64,000 bases of DNA from positions 58,467 through 122,466 of the forward strand of contig QHVT01000018.1 of NCBI GenBank assembly GCA_003223645.1, given 5' to 3'. Below, piece after piece: positions 28,054 to 36,509 of this stretch (its first letter is position 1; every line of letters begins with the position of its first letter). A model generated the notes under the pieces. It was not told where the DNA came from, did no database searches, and was given only the letters and a program-made list of their open reading frames with translations. Origin of the DNA: Acidobacteriota bacterium (GTDB taxonomy: Bacteria > Acidobacteriota > Thermoanaerobaculia > Gp7-AA8). The position numbers were made by a program, and so were the translations under genes.

Positions 28054-28560
28054 GTGAAGAAATCGAGATGCATCTTCATGCTGGCGGCGATTCTCATCGC
28101 GGCCACTGCTGCATTCGCCACGGATCCCGTCACGGTGACGACGGCCGTCACGGGCGATCCGGTGCCCGGCGCGACCGTCACCGCGAAAGCGACCATCGTC
28201 ATCAACGACGGCTCGACGCTCGTCGGCGTGAAGTGGACGCAGACCGCCGGCGTGCCTGCAGTGCTGACGAACGCGAACGCCAATGTGGTCACGATCGCAC
28301 TGCCGAACCGCAAGACGTTCCGCGAAGAATTGATCGAAGTGCTGGAGGAGCCGCCGATTGCGGACTCGCAACTGCCTTCGTACGTGCCGCCGAAGGCGCA
28401 ATATGAAAGCGGGCTGCAGAATCGCTTCACGATCGTCAGGAAATGCAATGCGGCCATGCGCTCGAATGAGCGCATGGCCGCACGTTTATGGCGGCGCGGT
28501 TACGCGGCCTTGAGCTGCTTCTGCACAGGGACGACCGAGGCGGTTCGACGTCGAGCTTGA
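28054..28560 (+). CDS. Secreted protein of unknown function, probably 3'-damaged
   Basis: 168 residues from GTG with AAGGAG upstream. The signal peptide is clear (KKSRCIFMLAAILIAATAAFA). Residues 24-90 look like one beta-sandwich domain (TVTTAVTGDPVPGATVTAKATIV). After FTIVRKC the frame runs through a perfect hairpin and turns arginine- and cysteine-rich, unlike the rest. I read this as a truncated remnant of a longer extracellular protein whose 3' part was replaced. It could still be expressed and secreted. Confidence 0.5.
   Translation: MKKSRCIFMLAAILIAATAAFATDPVTVTTAVTGDPVPGATVTAKATIVINDGSTLVGVKWTQTAGVPAVLTNANANVVTIALPNRKTFREELIEVLEEPPIADSQLPSYVPPKAQYESGLQNRFTIVRKCNAAMRSNERMAARLWRRGYAALSCFCTGTTEAVRRRA
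28449..28482 (+). terminator. Perfect 15-bp hairpin, possible terminator
   Basis: TGCGGCCATGCGCTC pairs with GAGCGCATGGCCGCA around a GAAT loop. Only a weak T-run follows on the plus strand. It lies inside the 3' end of the preceding ORF, which supports that ORF being a truncated gene read into its old or borrowed terminator. Confidence 0.4.
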
Positions 28561-28599
28561 CCGCGGCCGCGTCGACGCGCGCGTGCGGCGACGGAAGGT

Positions 28600-28684
<85 letters not shown>

Positions 28685-28704
28685 AGGCTTTGAAAGAACT
28701 ATCG

Positions 28705-28992
28705 TTACTTCTTGGCAGGCGCGGTGGGCGTCGCCTTGGTACCGCTCAGGACCGATCCGCGAGGGCGGGCTTGCAGGATCGCGAGCGCCATCGACGTGAT
28801 GACGAATGCGATGAAGAAACCCGTCGTCAGTTTGTGCAGCAGCGTGGTCGCGCCGCGCGCGCCGAACGCCGTTTGCGAGCCGCCGCCACCGAACGCGCCC
28901 GCGAGGTCCGCGCCCTTCCCCTGTTGAACGAGGACGACGAGAATCAGAAACAGGCTGATGATGACGTGCAAAATGACGAGAACGATGGTCAT
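28705..28992 (-). CDS. secG: Preprotein translocase subunit SecG
   Basis: 95 residues from ATG 28992, preceded by GAGAGG. The first helix MTIVLVILHVIISLFLILVVL, the conserved QQGKGADLAGAFGGGGSQ loop with FGARGA, and the second helix (LTTGFFIAFVITSMAL) are diagnostic. It works with SecYE in protein export. The tpiA-secG-tRNA-Leu order is a common bacterial arrangement. A C-terminal tail of about 20 residues is rich in proline and lysine. Confidence 0.95.
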   Translation of the reverse strand: MTIVLVILHVIISLFLILVVLVQQGKGADLAGAFGGGGSQTAFGARGATTLLHKLTTGFFIAFVITSMALAILQARPRGSVLSGTKATPTAPAKK

Positions 28993-29072
28993 GAAACCTC
29001 TCCGGTGCCTGACATTGAACCGGCCAGGGGCGTGAATTCTTCCCGGAAATGGCCGGCGGGTCAAGTGGTTCC

Positions 29073-29136
29073 GCGGTCACGCAGTTACGCGGTTGCGCGG
29101 CCTGACGTGACCGCGCGACTGAGCAACCGCGCAACC
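29073..29136. repeat. Intergenic inverted-repeat element
   Basis: Between secG and tpiA, GCGGTCACG and GGTTGCGCGG recur as inverted CGTGACCGC and CCGCGCAACC, giving two interleaved hairpin options. Confidence 0.5.
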
Positions 29137-29138
29137 AT

Positions 29139-29870
29139 TCACCGCATGCCGCGATGAATGGCCAGAAACTTCGCGGAGTCTAGGCTCGCGCCGCCGACCA
29201 GAAAGCCGTCGATCGTCCCGTTCGCCACGAGATCGTCGACGTTGTCCGGCGTCACGCTTCCTCCGTACAGAATCGGCGCGCGCGATGCGTGAAACGGCCA
29301 GTGCGTGGACAGCGCGCGGCGAATGTCGACCATCGTCTCCGCGACCATCGCGCCGCTGGCGTTGCGTCCCGTTCCGATCGCCCACACCGGCTCGTACGCG
29401 ATCACGATTTCCGGCGCGCGCTCCAACTCCGGAACCGCGGTCGCTTTGATCTGCTCTTCGAGAAAGGTCGCGACGCGTCCTTCGTCGCGCACGCTGAGGT
29501 TTTCTCCGATGCAGAGGATCGGCTTGAGTCCCGTCTCGATCGCGATCGACAATTTCTTCGCGATCAACGCGTCGTCTTCTCCATAGATGTTGCGGCGCTC
29601 CGAGTGTCCGAGAATCACGTACTCGGCGCCGCAGTAGCGCAGCATCGAGGGCGCGACTTCGCCCGTGTACGCGCCTGACGCGTGGTCGTTGCAATTCTGC
29701 GCGGCGAGACTGACGCTTCGGCGCTGTGAGAACGCGTCGCGGAGAAACGGAAACGGCGGCGCGAACACCAGCGTCACGTCGCGCGGATCCTCTCGCGCCA
29801 CCGCGCTCATCCACCCCTCCATCCCCTCGGGCGGCAGGTTCATTTTCCAGTTCGCGATCAGATAGCGCAT
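29139..29870 (-). CDS. tpiA: Triosephosphate isomerase
   Basis: 243 residues, close to the usual 250. It interconverts glyceraldehyde 3-phosphate and dihydroxyacetone phosphate. Conserved parts are NWKMN with the catalytic lysine, the histidine in LGHSERR, the catalytic glutamate in AYEPVWAIGTG (loop 6), and GGSVTPDN plus VGGASL for phosphate binding. It lies upstream of secG in the same direction, about 150 bp apart. Confidence 0.97.
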   Translation of the reverse strand: MRYLIANWKMNLPPEGMEGWMSAVAREDPRDVTLVFAPPFPFLRDAFSQRRSVSLAAQNCNDHASGAYTGEVAPSMLRYCGAEYVILGHSERRNIYGEDDALIAKKLSIAIETGLKPILCIGENLSVRDEGRVATFLEEQIKATAVPELERAPEIVIAYEPVWAIGTGRNASGAMVAETMVDIRRALSTHWPFHASRAPILYGGSVTPDNVDDLVANGTIDGFLVGGASLDSAKFLAIHRGMR

Positions 29871-29875
29871 TTTGA

Positions 29876-30063
29876 AAAGCAGAAAGCAGAAAGCAGAAAG
29901 CAGAAATGTTCGAAGAGAACCGCCATCCTGAGCCGCGAAGACGGCGAAGGATCTCGAAATTGCAGGCCTTTCGCATTTCGAGATCCTTCGCCGCGCTTCG
30001 CCGGCTCAGGATGACGGTTTGTTGTCCGCATTTCTCTTTTTGCTTTCTGCTTTCTGCTTTTCA
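29876..30063. repeat. Long intergenic inverted repeat with tandem ends
   Basis: Tandem GCAGAAA units at the left are mirrored by GCTTTCT units at the right. Inside, CATCCTGAG and CGAAGGATCTCGAAAT are mirrored by ATTTCGAGATCCTTCG and CTCAGGATG. The whole gap between tpiA and the GGDEF gene is therefore one large potential hairpin. The inner sequence resembles a dispersed repeat I have met in several bacterial groups. Confidence 0.75.
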
Positions 30064-31089
30064 CGCAGTGTATCGGTTTTTGCCCTGCCGCTTCGCTTCG
30101 TATAACCGCTCGTCCGCGCGGCGCACGAGATCGCTCGGGCTGTCGTCGCGCTCGAACTCCGCGAGGCCGATCGAGATCGAGCACTGCACCGTCGCTTCCT
30201 CGTCGGTCGGAATCGCCAGCGCGCGGACGCGCTTCAACACGCGCTCGGCGACGGCAACTGCGCCGGTGATGTCGGTGTGCAAAAGGATGACGGCGAACTC
30301 GTCGCCGCCGAAACGCACGACCGTGTCCGTCGGCCGCAGCGTCTCGCGCACCGCGCCGCAAAGCTCGGACAGCACGACGTCGCCGATCATGTGTCCGTGG
30401 GTGTCGTTGATTTGCTTGAAGTCATCGATGTCGAAGAAGAGCAGCGACAGCGGGATGCCGAACGTCCGCGCGCGCTCGATCTCATGCGGCAGCTGGCGGC
30501 GGAAGTAGCGCTTGTTCCAGACGCCGGTCAGCTCGTCGGTCTCCGCGAGGTTCACGATGCGCTCGCGCACGCGGATCGTGTCGAGCAGCATCGCGATCTG
30601 TGTCGCGAAGATCGCCAGCATCTGCTGCTCGTGCTCCGTGAACGCAGGTTCATCGCGGCAGATGAGCAGCAGTCCCGCGGTGCGATTGTCCTGCTCCAAG
30701 AGCGCCGACGCGTTGCAGTGCAGCTCTGCGGCCGGCGTGTCGCGCCGCGGAAGATCGTGATGCTCGGAGACGACGACGATCTCGGTCGTGTCGAACGAGA
30801 CGGGGATGTGCTTCGCCAGCGACGTGCGGATGCTCGTCATCAGCTTCTCATCGACGAGCGGCTCCGCGCCTTCGCGCGTGGCGATGAAGAGGTCGAGGTT
30901 CTGCTCGAGCATTACCGCGGCCGCGACGTCGAACGGCACGCAGCGGAAGAGGATCGCGAACGCGCGCGCGAACAGATCCGCAGCCGACTCGCTGCGAATC
31001 ACGCGCGAGATCAGCTCCTGGATCAACGACAGGAGGTCGCGCATACGCGCGAGCTCGCGATGAGGATTGTCTGCGTCGTCGGACGACAT
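30061..31089 (-). CDS. GAF-GGDEF diguanylate cyclase
   Basis: 342 residues from ATG 31089; the 18 codons upstream in the same frame come from a repeat and are not counted. Residues about 25-175 form a GAF-like sensor domain without membrane spans. The GGDEF domain follows (DELTGVWNKRYFRRQL, DIDDFKQINDTHGH, RFGGDEFAVIL, ADERLYEAKRQGKNR). The intact GGDEF predicts synthesis of cyclic di-GMP. I do not see a clear RxxD inhibitory site. The signal sensed by the GAF domain is unknown. Its neighbours are surface-glycan genes, which such signals often control. Confidence 0.88.
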   Translation of the reverse strand: MSSDDADNPHRELARMRDLLSLIQELISRVIRSESAADLFARAFAILFRCVPFDVAAAVMLEQNLDLFIATREGAEPLVDEKLMTSIRTSLAKHIPVSFDTTEIVVVSEHHDLPRRDTPAAELHCNASALLEQDNRTAGLLLICRDEPAFTEHEQQMLAIFATQIAMLLDTIRVRERIVNLAETDELTGVWNKRYFRRQLPHEIERARTFGIPLSLLFFDIDDFKQINDTHGHMIGDVVLSELCGAVRETLRPTDTVVRFGGDEFAVILLHTDITGAVAVAERVLKRVRALAIPTDEEATVQCSISIGLAEFERDDSPSDLVRRADERLYEAKRQGKNRYTA

Positions 31090-31112
31090 GCCGGCGGACC
31101 CGGGAGGAAGTA

Positions 31113-31140
31113 TAGATGGCAGATGGCGGATAGCGGATGG
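31113..31140. repeat. GATGGC-type tandem repeat upstream of the glycan operon
   Basis: Units AGATGGC and GGATGGC/GGATAGC repeat at 7-8 bp. The first 19 bases (TAGATGGCAGATGGCGGAT) recur at 53378-53456, over 22 kb away. Confidence 0.55.
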
Positions 31141-31155
31141 CAATAGAATTGCGCC

Positions 31156-33048
31156 GTGCTCATCGAGGCGGAGGCGATTCCGTATGAACCGGCGCTGCTC
31201 CGCGGCGAACGGCTGCTCGTCCTCTCACCCCACCCCGACGACGAAGTGATCGGATGCGGCGGAGTCGTCGCGCAGCATTTGCGCGAGCGGCGCGAAGTGC
31301 GCGTGGTCGTGGCCACGGACGGCGGAGCCGCAGGCGACGCCGCGTCGCGGCAAGAGGAATCGCGCCGCGGGTTGGCGGTGCTCGGGGAAGTTGCGTCGAT
31401 CGAGTTTCTCGGGATTCCGGATCGCCAGCTCGCAGACCTCCCGCAACTCAAAGACATCCTCTTGTCTTATCGTCCCGACCTGGTCCTCGTCCCCGCGCCG
31501 ATCGAGATTCATCCCGATCACCTCGCGCTCGCGCGCGTTTTCTGCGAGCTGATTCAGCGCGATGAGACGCTGTTCGGCGATCTCGCGGTCACGCGCGTCG
31601 CGTTTTACGAAGTCGGACAGCCGCTGCGTCCGAATGCGATCGTCGACATCAGCGACGTCGCGGACGCAAAGTACGCGGCCATCGCCGAGCATCGCTCGCA
31701 ACTCGAGAAGCGCGACTACGTCGCGTACGCGCGCGGGCTGAACGCGTATCGCGCGATGACGCTGCCGGCGGGAACGCAATTCGCGGAGGCGTATTACATC
31801 GTCGACTTGCCGCTGCTGCGGACGACTTCGTTCAGCGAGCTGCGGCGGATGGTCGGCGCGCCGCGCGAGATCGAAGTCACGCGCACGACCGTGCCGGTCA
31901 GCGTGATCGTGCGGACGAAAAACCGTCCGGCATTGTTGCGCGAAGCGATCGCCTCGATTCGCGCGACGCAGTATCCGTGCGAGATCGTGGTCGTGAACGA
32001 CGGCGGCGCGCGCGTCGAAGCCGAAGGCGTGACGCTGATTCATCACGACGAGTCGCGCGGACGATCGGTCGCCGCAAACGAAGGCGTGCGCGCGGCGTCG
32101 AACGCATTCATCGCGTTCCTCGACGACGACGATCTCTTCTACCCCGAACATCTCGCGACGCTCGCGAACGCGACCACGTCACCGCACGTCGCGTGGTACA
32201 CGGACGCGATCTCCGCGTTTCTGCGCACGAGCGAGAGCGGCGCGTACGAAACGCATTCGCGCCTGCGGCTCTACGCGCAGGACTTCGACCGCGAGCTCTT
32301 GCTCGTCGACAACTACATCCCGCTGCCGACACTGCTCATCCCGCGGCAGCAGTTTCTCGACGCCGGCGGCTTCGATCCGGAGTTCGATCTCTTCGAAGAC
32401 TGGGACCTTCTCATCCGTCTCTCCGCGCGCGGCGATTTTCTGCGCATCCCGCGCGTCACGTGCGAGGTGCGGCACTTCGAAGGCGGCTCATCCGTCATCC
32501 TCACGACTCCCGCAGGCTCGACCGCGTTTCGCGATGCGAAGCTGCGCGTCTGGAAGAAACACGCGTCACGCATCGACGACACGCTGCTCACGAATGTCTT
32601 CGAGCGCCAGAAGCGCCGCCTCGGCACTCTCTACTCCTCCGTCATCGAGACGAAGGGTCAGATCGACTCCGCGCTCGTGAACGCGGCGCGGCTCGAACGC
32701 GAGAAAGCGCAGCTGATCGACGACGGCGCGAAGCAGCATCACGAGATCGTCGGCTACTCGCTGCGCGTGCGCGAGCTCGAAGGAGCGATGCAGTCGCTCT
32801 CCACGATGGCCGAGGAATACCAGCGCCATGCGCAGCAGCTCGAGCGCGCGGTCCGCGACTCGGAGCGCGACTGCGGGAAGGCGCTCATGGAGAACGATCA
32901 GCTGCGCAACGCCAATCGCGAGACGCACGATGCATTGGAGCGCGCGCGCGTCGAGATCGCGCGCCTCAACGGCCTCCTCGACATGATTTACCACTCGCGC
33001 ACGTGGAAGATTCACACGATGCTCGAGCGCGTGCGGGGACGCGGATGA
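31156..33048 (+). CDS. PIG-L deacetylase-glycosyltransferase 2 fusion with coiled coil
   Basis: 630 residues from GTG. The N-terminal PIG-L/LmbE domain (1-220) has the zinc motif SPHPDDE near 25 and IHPDH. A GT2 domain (about 245-450) has SVIVRTKNRPALLREAI and FLDDDD for metal and nucleotide sugar. Residues about 490-610 form a long coiled coil, ending in a YHSRTWKIHTMLERV segment. It is soluble by sequence. PIG-L enzymes deacetylate N-acetyl sugars, so one chain may combine sugar transfer and N-deacetylation for a surface glycan. It heads the operon and overlaps the next gene (ATGA). Confidence 0.85.
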   Translation: MLIEAEAIPYEPALLRGERLLVLSPHPDDEVIGCGGVVAQHLRERREVRVVVATDGGAAGDAASRQEESRRGLAVLGEVASIEFLGIPDRQLADLPQLKDILLSYRPDLVLVPAPIEIHPDHLALARVFCELIQRDETLFGDLAVTRVAFYEVGQPLRPNAIVDISDVADAKYAAIAEHRSQLEKRDYVAYARGLNAYRAMTLPAGTQFAEAYYIVDLPLLRTTSFSELRRMVGAPREIEVTRTTVPVSVIVRTKNRPALLREAIASIRATQYPCEIVVVNDGGARVEAEGVTLIHHDESRGRSVAANEGVRAASNAFIAFLDDDDLFYPEHLATLANATTSPHVAWYTDAISAFLRTSESGAYETHSRLRLYAQDFDRELLLVDNYIPLPTLLIPRQQFLDAGGFDPEFDLFEDWDLLIRLSARGDFLRIPRVTCEVRHFEGGSSVILTTPAGSTAFRDAKLRVWKKHASRIDDTLLTNVFERQKRRLGTLYSSVIETKGQIDSALVNAARLEREKAQLIDDGAKQHHEIVGYSLRVRELEGAMQSLSTMAEEYQRHAQQLERAVRDSERDCGKALMENDQLRNANRETHDALERARVEIARLNGLLDMIYHSRTWKIHTMLERVRGRG

Positions 33049-34319
33049 CGCGCGTGCTGCTCGTCTGCCCCGAGCCGCTCGGACACGGCCAGCCCGCCGG
33101 CGTCGGCATCCGCTTTCTCGAGATTGCGCGCGTGCTCCGCGACGGCGGACACCACGTCATCATTCTTTCCCCCGACGCCGGCACGATCGACGGTTGCCGC
33201 GGCGACTACATCAATCCACACACGCTCCTCGCTCTCAGCGAAGCGAGCGACGTCGCGGTCGTGCAGGGTCACGTCGCGAACGCATTCTTCATGCAGGCCG
33301 CACCGATCCCGTGCGTCGTCGATCTGTACGATCCGTACGTGATCGAGAACCTGCACTACTACGCCGAGCGCGGGCCGGAAGTGTTCAACCACGATCACCT
33401 GACGCTCACGTCGTCGCTGCAGCGCGGCGACCTTTTTCTCTGCGCCTCCGAAGCCCAGCGCCTTTTCTACCTCGGCGCACTCCTCGCCGTCGGCCGCCTC
33501 CACCCGATCGCATTCGAAGCAAGCCCGCGTCTCGACTCGCTCCTGCGCATCGCGCCATTCGGAGTGCAGCCGCCGCGTCCAATCACAACGCGCGATCTCG
33601 ACGCGCCGGCGATTCTCTTCGGCGGGATTTACGACTGGTACGATCCGATCCTCGCCATCGATGCGATCGCGATCGCGCGCCAGTCGAGCCCCGGGATCAC
33701 GCTGACGTTCACCACCCATCCGAATCCCGACATCACGCCGCAGGGCAAGCTTGCCGAAGCCGTCGCGCACGTGACGGAGAAGCGCTACAGCGATTTCATC
33801 CGCTTCACGCCGTGGGTCGCGTACGAAGAGCGCGCCGAGTTCTTCGACGCGTTCGCGCTCGCGCTGCTCACGTTCCGTCCGTCAATCGAGACCGACCTCT
33901 CGATGCGCACGCGCGTGTACGACTATCTCTGGTGCGGACTCCCGATCGTGACGAGCTCCGCGTCCGGCACCGACGAGATTCTGGAGCGCTACGACGCCGG
34001 CTCGATCGTGCGCAGCGAATCCGCGGACGCATTCGCGAGCGAGATCCTGGCGATCCTCCGTGATCGCGCACGCTATGAAAAAATGACGCGCGGCTCGCAG
34101 CAGTTCGTTCGCGAGCATCAGTGGCGCGACACGCTGCAGCCGCTGCGCGAGTTCTGTCGCGCGCCGCGCGCCGACGCGACGAAGGACGCGTTTGTCACGC
34201 CGCCGCCGATAGTCGAGCGTCGAGCGTCGATTTTCTCTCGGCTCATGCGTCGAGTGGTGCGCGCCTCCGGCGCGCGTTTGGGCGGGGGCGCGCCGGAGGC
34301 GCGCACCACTCGCAGATGA
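33045..34319 (+). CDS. Glycosyltransferase family 4-like protein
   Basis: 424 residues from ATG 33045. The N-terminal Rossmann fold (VLLVCPEPLGHGQPAGVGIRFLEIARVL) and the C-terminal one (FGGIYDWYDPILAIDAI, FTPWVAYEERAEFF, YDYLWCGLPIVTSSASGTDEIL) fit GT-B enzymes. No membrane span is seen. The last 20 or so residues (RVVRASGARLGGGAPEARTTRR) are encoded by a large palindrome and are probably not part of the fold. Its stop overlaps the start of the next glycosyltransferase. Confidence 0.85.
   Translation: MTRVLLVCPEPLGHGQPAGVGIRFLEIARVLRDGGHHVIILSPDAGTIDGCRGDYINPHTLLALSEASDVAVVQGHVANAFFMQAAPIPCVVDLYDPYVIENLHYYAERGPEVFNHDHLTLTSSLQRGDLFLCASEAQRLFYLGALLAVGRLHPIAFEASPRLDSLLRIAPFGVQPPRPITTRDLDAPAILFGGIYDWYDPILAIDAIAIARQSSPGITLTFTTHPNPDITPQGKLAEAVAHVTEKRYSDFIRFTPWVAYEERAEFFDAFALALLTFRPSIETDLSMRTRVYDYLWCGLPIVTSSASGTDEILERYDAGSIVRSESADAFASEILAILRDRARYEKMTRGSQQFVREHQWRDTLQPLREFCRAPRADATKDAFVTPPPIVERRASIFSRLMRRVVRASGARLGGGAPEARTTRR
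34252..34311. repeat. Large palindrome at the GT4/GT2 junction
   Basis: GAGTGGTGCGCGCCTCCGGC (with four more bases) is mirrored perfectly by a 24-base arm ending ACCACTC at 34311, around a 12-base loop. It encodes the C-terminal tail of the GT4 protein and ends five bases before the next ATG. Confidence 0.8.
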
Positions 34320-35467
34320 GCACCGAAGTTATCATCGTCAACTGGAACAACCGTCGCGAGACGCTGGAGTGTCTCGACGCGGTGAGCGCGCAGCTCGGCG
34401 ACGTTGACGGCGCAACGATCACGGTCGTCGACAACGGCTCGACCGACGGCAGCGCGACCGCGATCGCGTCACGCCATACCAAGGCAAAGCTGTTTGCGCT
34501 GCACGAAAATCGCGGCTTCACCGGCGGACTCGCCGCAGCGCTCGCGGGCTCGGAGTCGCGCAACGTCGTCTTTCTCAACAACGATGCCGTTCCCGAAAAA
34601 GGATGGCTCGCCGCGTTCGTGCGCGCGATCGAGGACGCGCCCGACGACGTCGTCTCGATCGGCGGAAAGATCGTCGATCCGACCGGCAAGCTGATCGACT
34701 TCATCGGCGGGATGCTGACCTTCGACGGCCACGCGTTCCAGAACGGCTTCCGCTATCCGCTCGGCTCGCGCGACGAGCCGCGTGCCGGCGATGAGCTGCT
34801 GTTCGCGTGCGGCGGCAACATGATCTCGCGCCGCGCGCCGCTCATGGAGCTCGGCGCGTTCGACAACGATTACTTCGCCTACCTCGAAGACGTCGACTTC
34901 GGCTGGCGCACGTGGATCGCCGGCAAGCGCGCGCTCTACGAGCCGCACGCAACCGTCCGCCATGCCTCGAGCACCACCAGCAACCGCCTCGGCGACTTCG
35001 AGCGTGGCGTCCTGTTCGAGCGCAACGCGCTGCAGACCGCACTCAAAAATTTCGAGCACCTCGCCGAGTCCGGCGCGGCCGTGCTCTTCGCGTACCTGCA
35101 TCGCCTCCATCACTACGCGACCACGCGCAACGACGGATCGCGCGAGCTGACGCGCCCTGCGATGGGAGAGAAGAAGAAGTCGCGCTGGAAACGCGAGCCG
35201 CTCGTCTCCATCGACGATCCGCTGACCGCGATGCAGTTCCGCGCCCTCGACTGGATCATGCGCAACCAGGAACGAATCGCGAAGAAACGCGACGACGTGC
35301 AACGCCGCCGCAAGCGCAGCGACCGCGAGATCTTCGAGCGCTTCCCGCTCCACTTCGTCGCGACGTATCCGGGCGACGAGGCGCTGATGCAGAGCGCGAT
35401 CTTCCGCATGTTGCGTCCCGAGCTCGCATCGGTCGATCGCAACATGCGCGAGATCATGAAGCCGTAA
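34316..35467 (+). CDS. Glycosyltransferase family 2
   Basis: 383 residues from ATG 34316. The GT-A fold is clear: VIIVNWNNRRETLECLDAV, VVDNGSTDGS, ENRGFTGGLA, FLNNDAVPEKGW (metal site), GGNMISRRAPLMELGAFDNDYFAYLEDVDFGWR. It resembles rhamnosyl- and other surface-sugar transferases. A charged C-terminal region of about 110 residues (GEKKKSRWKRE, RRRKRSDREIFERF) has no domain I can name. Coupled by ATGA to the gene before. Confidence 0.88.
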   Translation: MSTEVIIVNWNNRRETLECLDAVSAQLGDVDGATITVVDNGSTDGSATAIASRHTKAKLFALHENRGFTGGLAAALAGSESRNVVFLNNDAVPEKGWLAAFVRAIEDAPDDVVSIGGKIVDPTGKLIDFIGGMLTFDGHAFQNGFRYPLGSRDEPRAGDELLFACGGNMISRRAPLMELGAFDNDYFAYLEDVDFGWRTWIAGKRALYEPHATVRHASSTTSNRLGDFERGVLFERNALQTALKNFEHLAESGAAVLFAYLHRLHHYATTRNDGSRELTRPAMGEKKKSRWKREPLVSIDDPLTAMQFRALDWIMRNQERIAKKRDDVQRRRKRSDREIFERFPLHFVATYPGDEALMQSAIFRMLRPELASVDRNMREIMKP

Positions 35468-35469
35468 CC

Positions 35470-35567
35470 TGTGGAGCGGCGGCCGCCCTCGGCCGCCGGG
35501 ATTCTAAGTTTCAACTTCGCGATCAAGCTTCCTGGTTCGGCGGCCGAGCGGCGGCCGCCGCTCCACA
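35470..35567. repeat. Large intergenic palindrome
   Basis: A 29-base arm starting TGTGGAGCGGCGGCCGCC (35470-35498) is mirrored by a 30-base arm (35538-35567) with a single-base difference, around a 39-base spacer. It fills most of the only real gap inside the glycan operon. Confidence 0.8.
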
Positions 35568-35612
35568 GCGTTCCGCCATCAGTGCAGCGCTTCCCGATAT
35601 TATCCGCCGCAC

Positions 35613-36509
35613 GTGACCTGGTTCCGGCGCTTCCTCGTCAACGGCGTTTTCTGGCGCCAGCTCCTCCGCTTCGCGGTACTCAATGTTCCGCTCTGGGTCG
35701 AGCCGATCGTCGAGGCGTTCTGGACGCTCTTCTTCTTGCTGTGGGGTCCCGGCCGCCGCGGCGTGATGCGCAATCTCACCGCCATTCTTCCCGGCTCGTC
35801 ATCGCTCGCAAACTTCTTCCGCGCCTATCGCGTCTTCTGGAACTTCGCCTGGACGATCACCGACAACATGCGCTTCCGCGAGTTGCGCGTGAGTCCCGAC
35901 TGGGAATTCATCGGCCGCGAATATTACGAGCAGCTGCAATCGCAGCCCGGCGGCGCGATCATCCTGACCGCGCACATGGGCAGCTACGACCTCGGCGCTC
36001 ACTTGTTCGCGGAAAAATCCGGCCGGCAGATCGTGATGATCCGCGCGCCGGAGATTGACTCGCAGACGCGCGCGTTCGAAGAGTCGCACGCGTCCCGCAC
36101 CGCGGCCGACTTGAAGATCGACTTCAACACGCGCGCGAGCGATCTCGCGCTCGACCTGCTGCACGCGCTGCAGCGCGGCGAGATCGTCGCCATCCAGGGC
36201 GACCGCGTGACGCCCGGCATCTCCGCGCTTCCGGCGACGCTGTTCGGCAAGCCGATGCAGGTGCCGGCGGGACCGTTCGCGCTGTCGATGGCCGCGCGCG
36301 TGCCGATCTACCCGCTGTTCATCATGCGCCGCGGACGGCGGCGCTACCGGATCGTGACGGCGAAGCCGTTCGAGGTGACGCGCACGCGCGACCGCGCCGC
36401 CGCGTTCGAAGAAGCGGTGAAACAGTGGACGGCGGAACTGGAGCAGGTGGTTCGCGAGGCGTGGTTCCAGTGGTTCACATTCCAGCCGTTCTCCGAGGAG
36501 CTGCGGTGA
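35613..36509 (+). CDS. LpxL/HtrB-like lysophospholipid or lipid A acyltransferase
   Basis: 298 residues from GTG. A hydrophobic N-terminal segment (FAVLNVPLWVEPIVEAFWTLFFLLW) anchors it at the inner membrane. The catalytic HX4D motif is visible near 120 (TAHMGSYDLGAHL), and QGDRVTPG plus PAGPFALSMAARVPIYPLF fit the family. It would transfer an acyl chain to a lipid A precursor or a related glycolipid. Its presence implies an outer membrane. It overlaps the following membrane-protein gene (GTGA). Confidence 0.85.
   Translation: MTWFRRFLVNGVFWRQLLRFAVLNVPLWVEPIVEAFWTLFFLLWGPGRRGVMRNLTAILPGSSSLANFFRAYRVFWNFAWTITDNMRFRELRVSPDWEFIGREYYEQLQSQPGGAIILTAHMGSYDLGAHLFAEKSGRQIVMIRAPEIDSQTRAFEESHASRTAADLKIDFNTRASDLALDLLHALQRGEIVAIQGDRVTPGISALPATLFGKPMQVPAGPFALSMAARVPIYPLFIMRRGRRRYRIVTAKPFEVTRTRDRAAAFEEAVKQWTAELEQVVREAWFQWFTFQPFSEELR

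Noticed and set aside
31977..33044. Upstream extension of the GT4 frame
   Set aside because: Arg-rich shadow of the PIG-L/GT2 gene; ATG 33045 is coupled to the previous stop.
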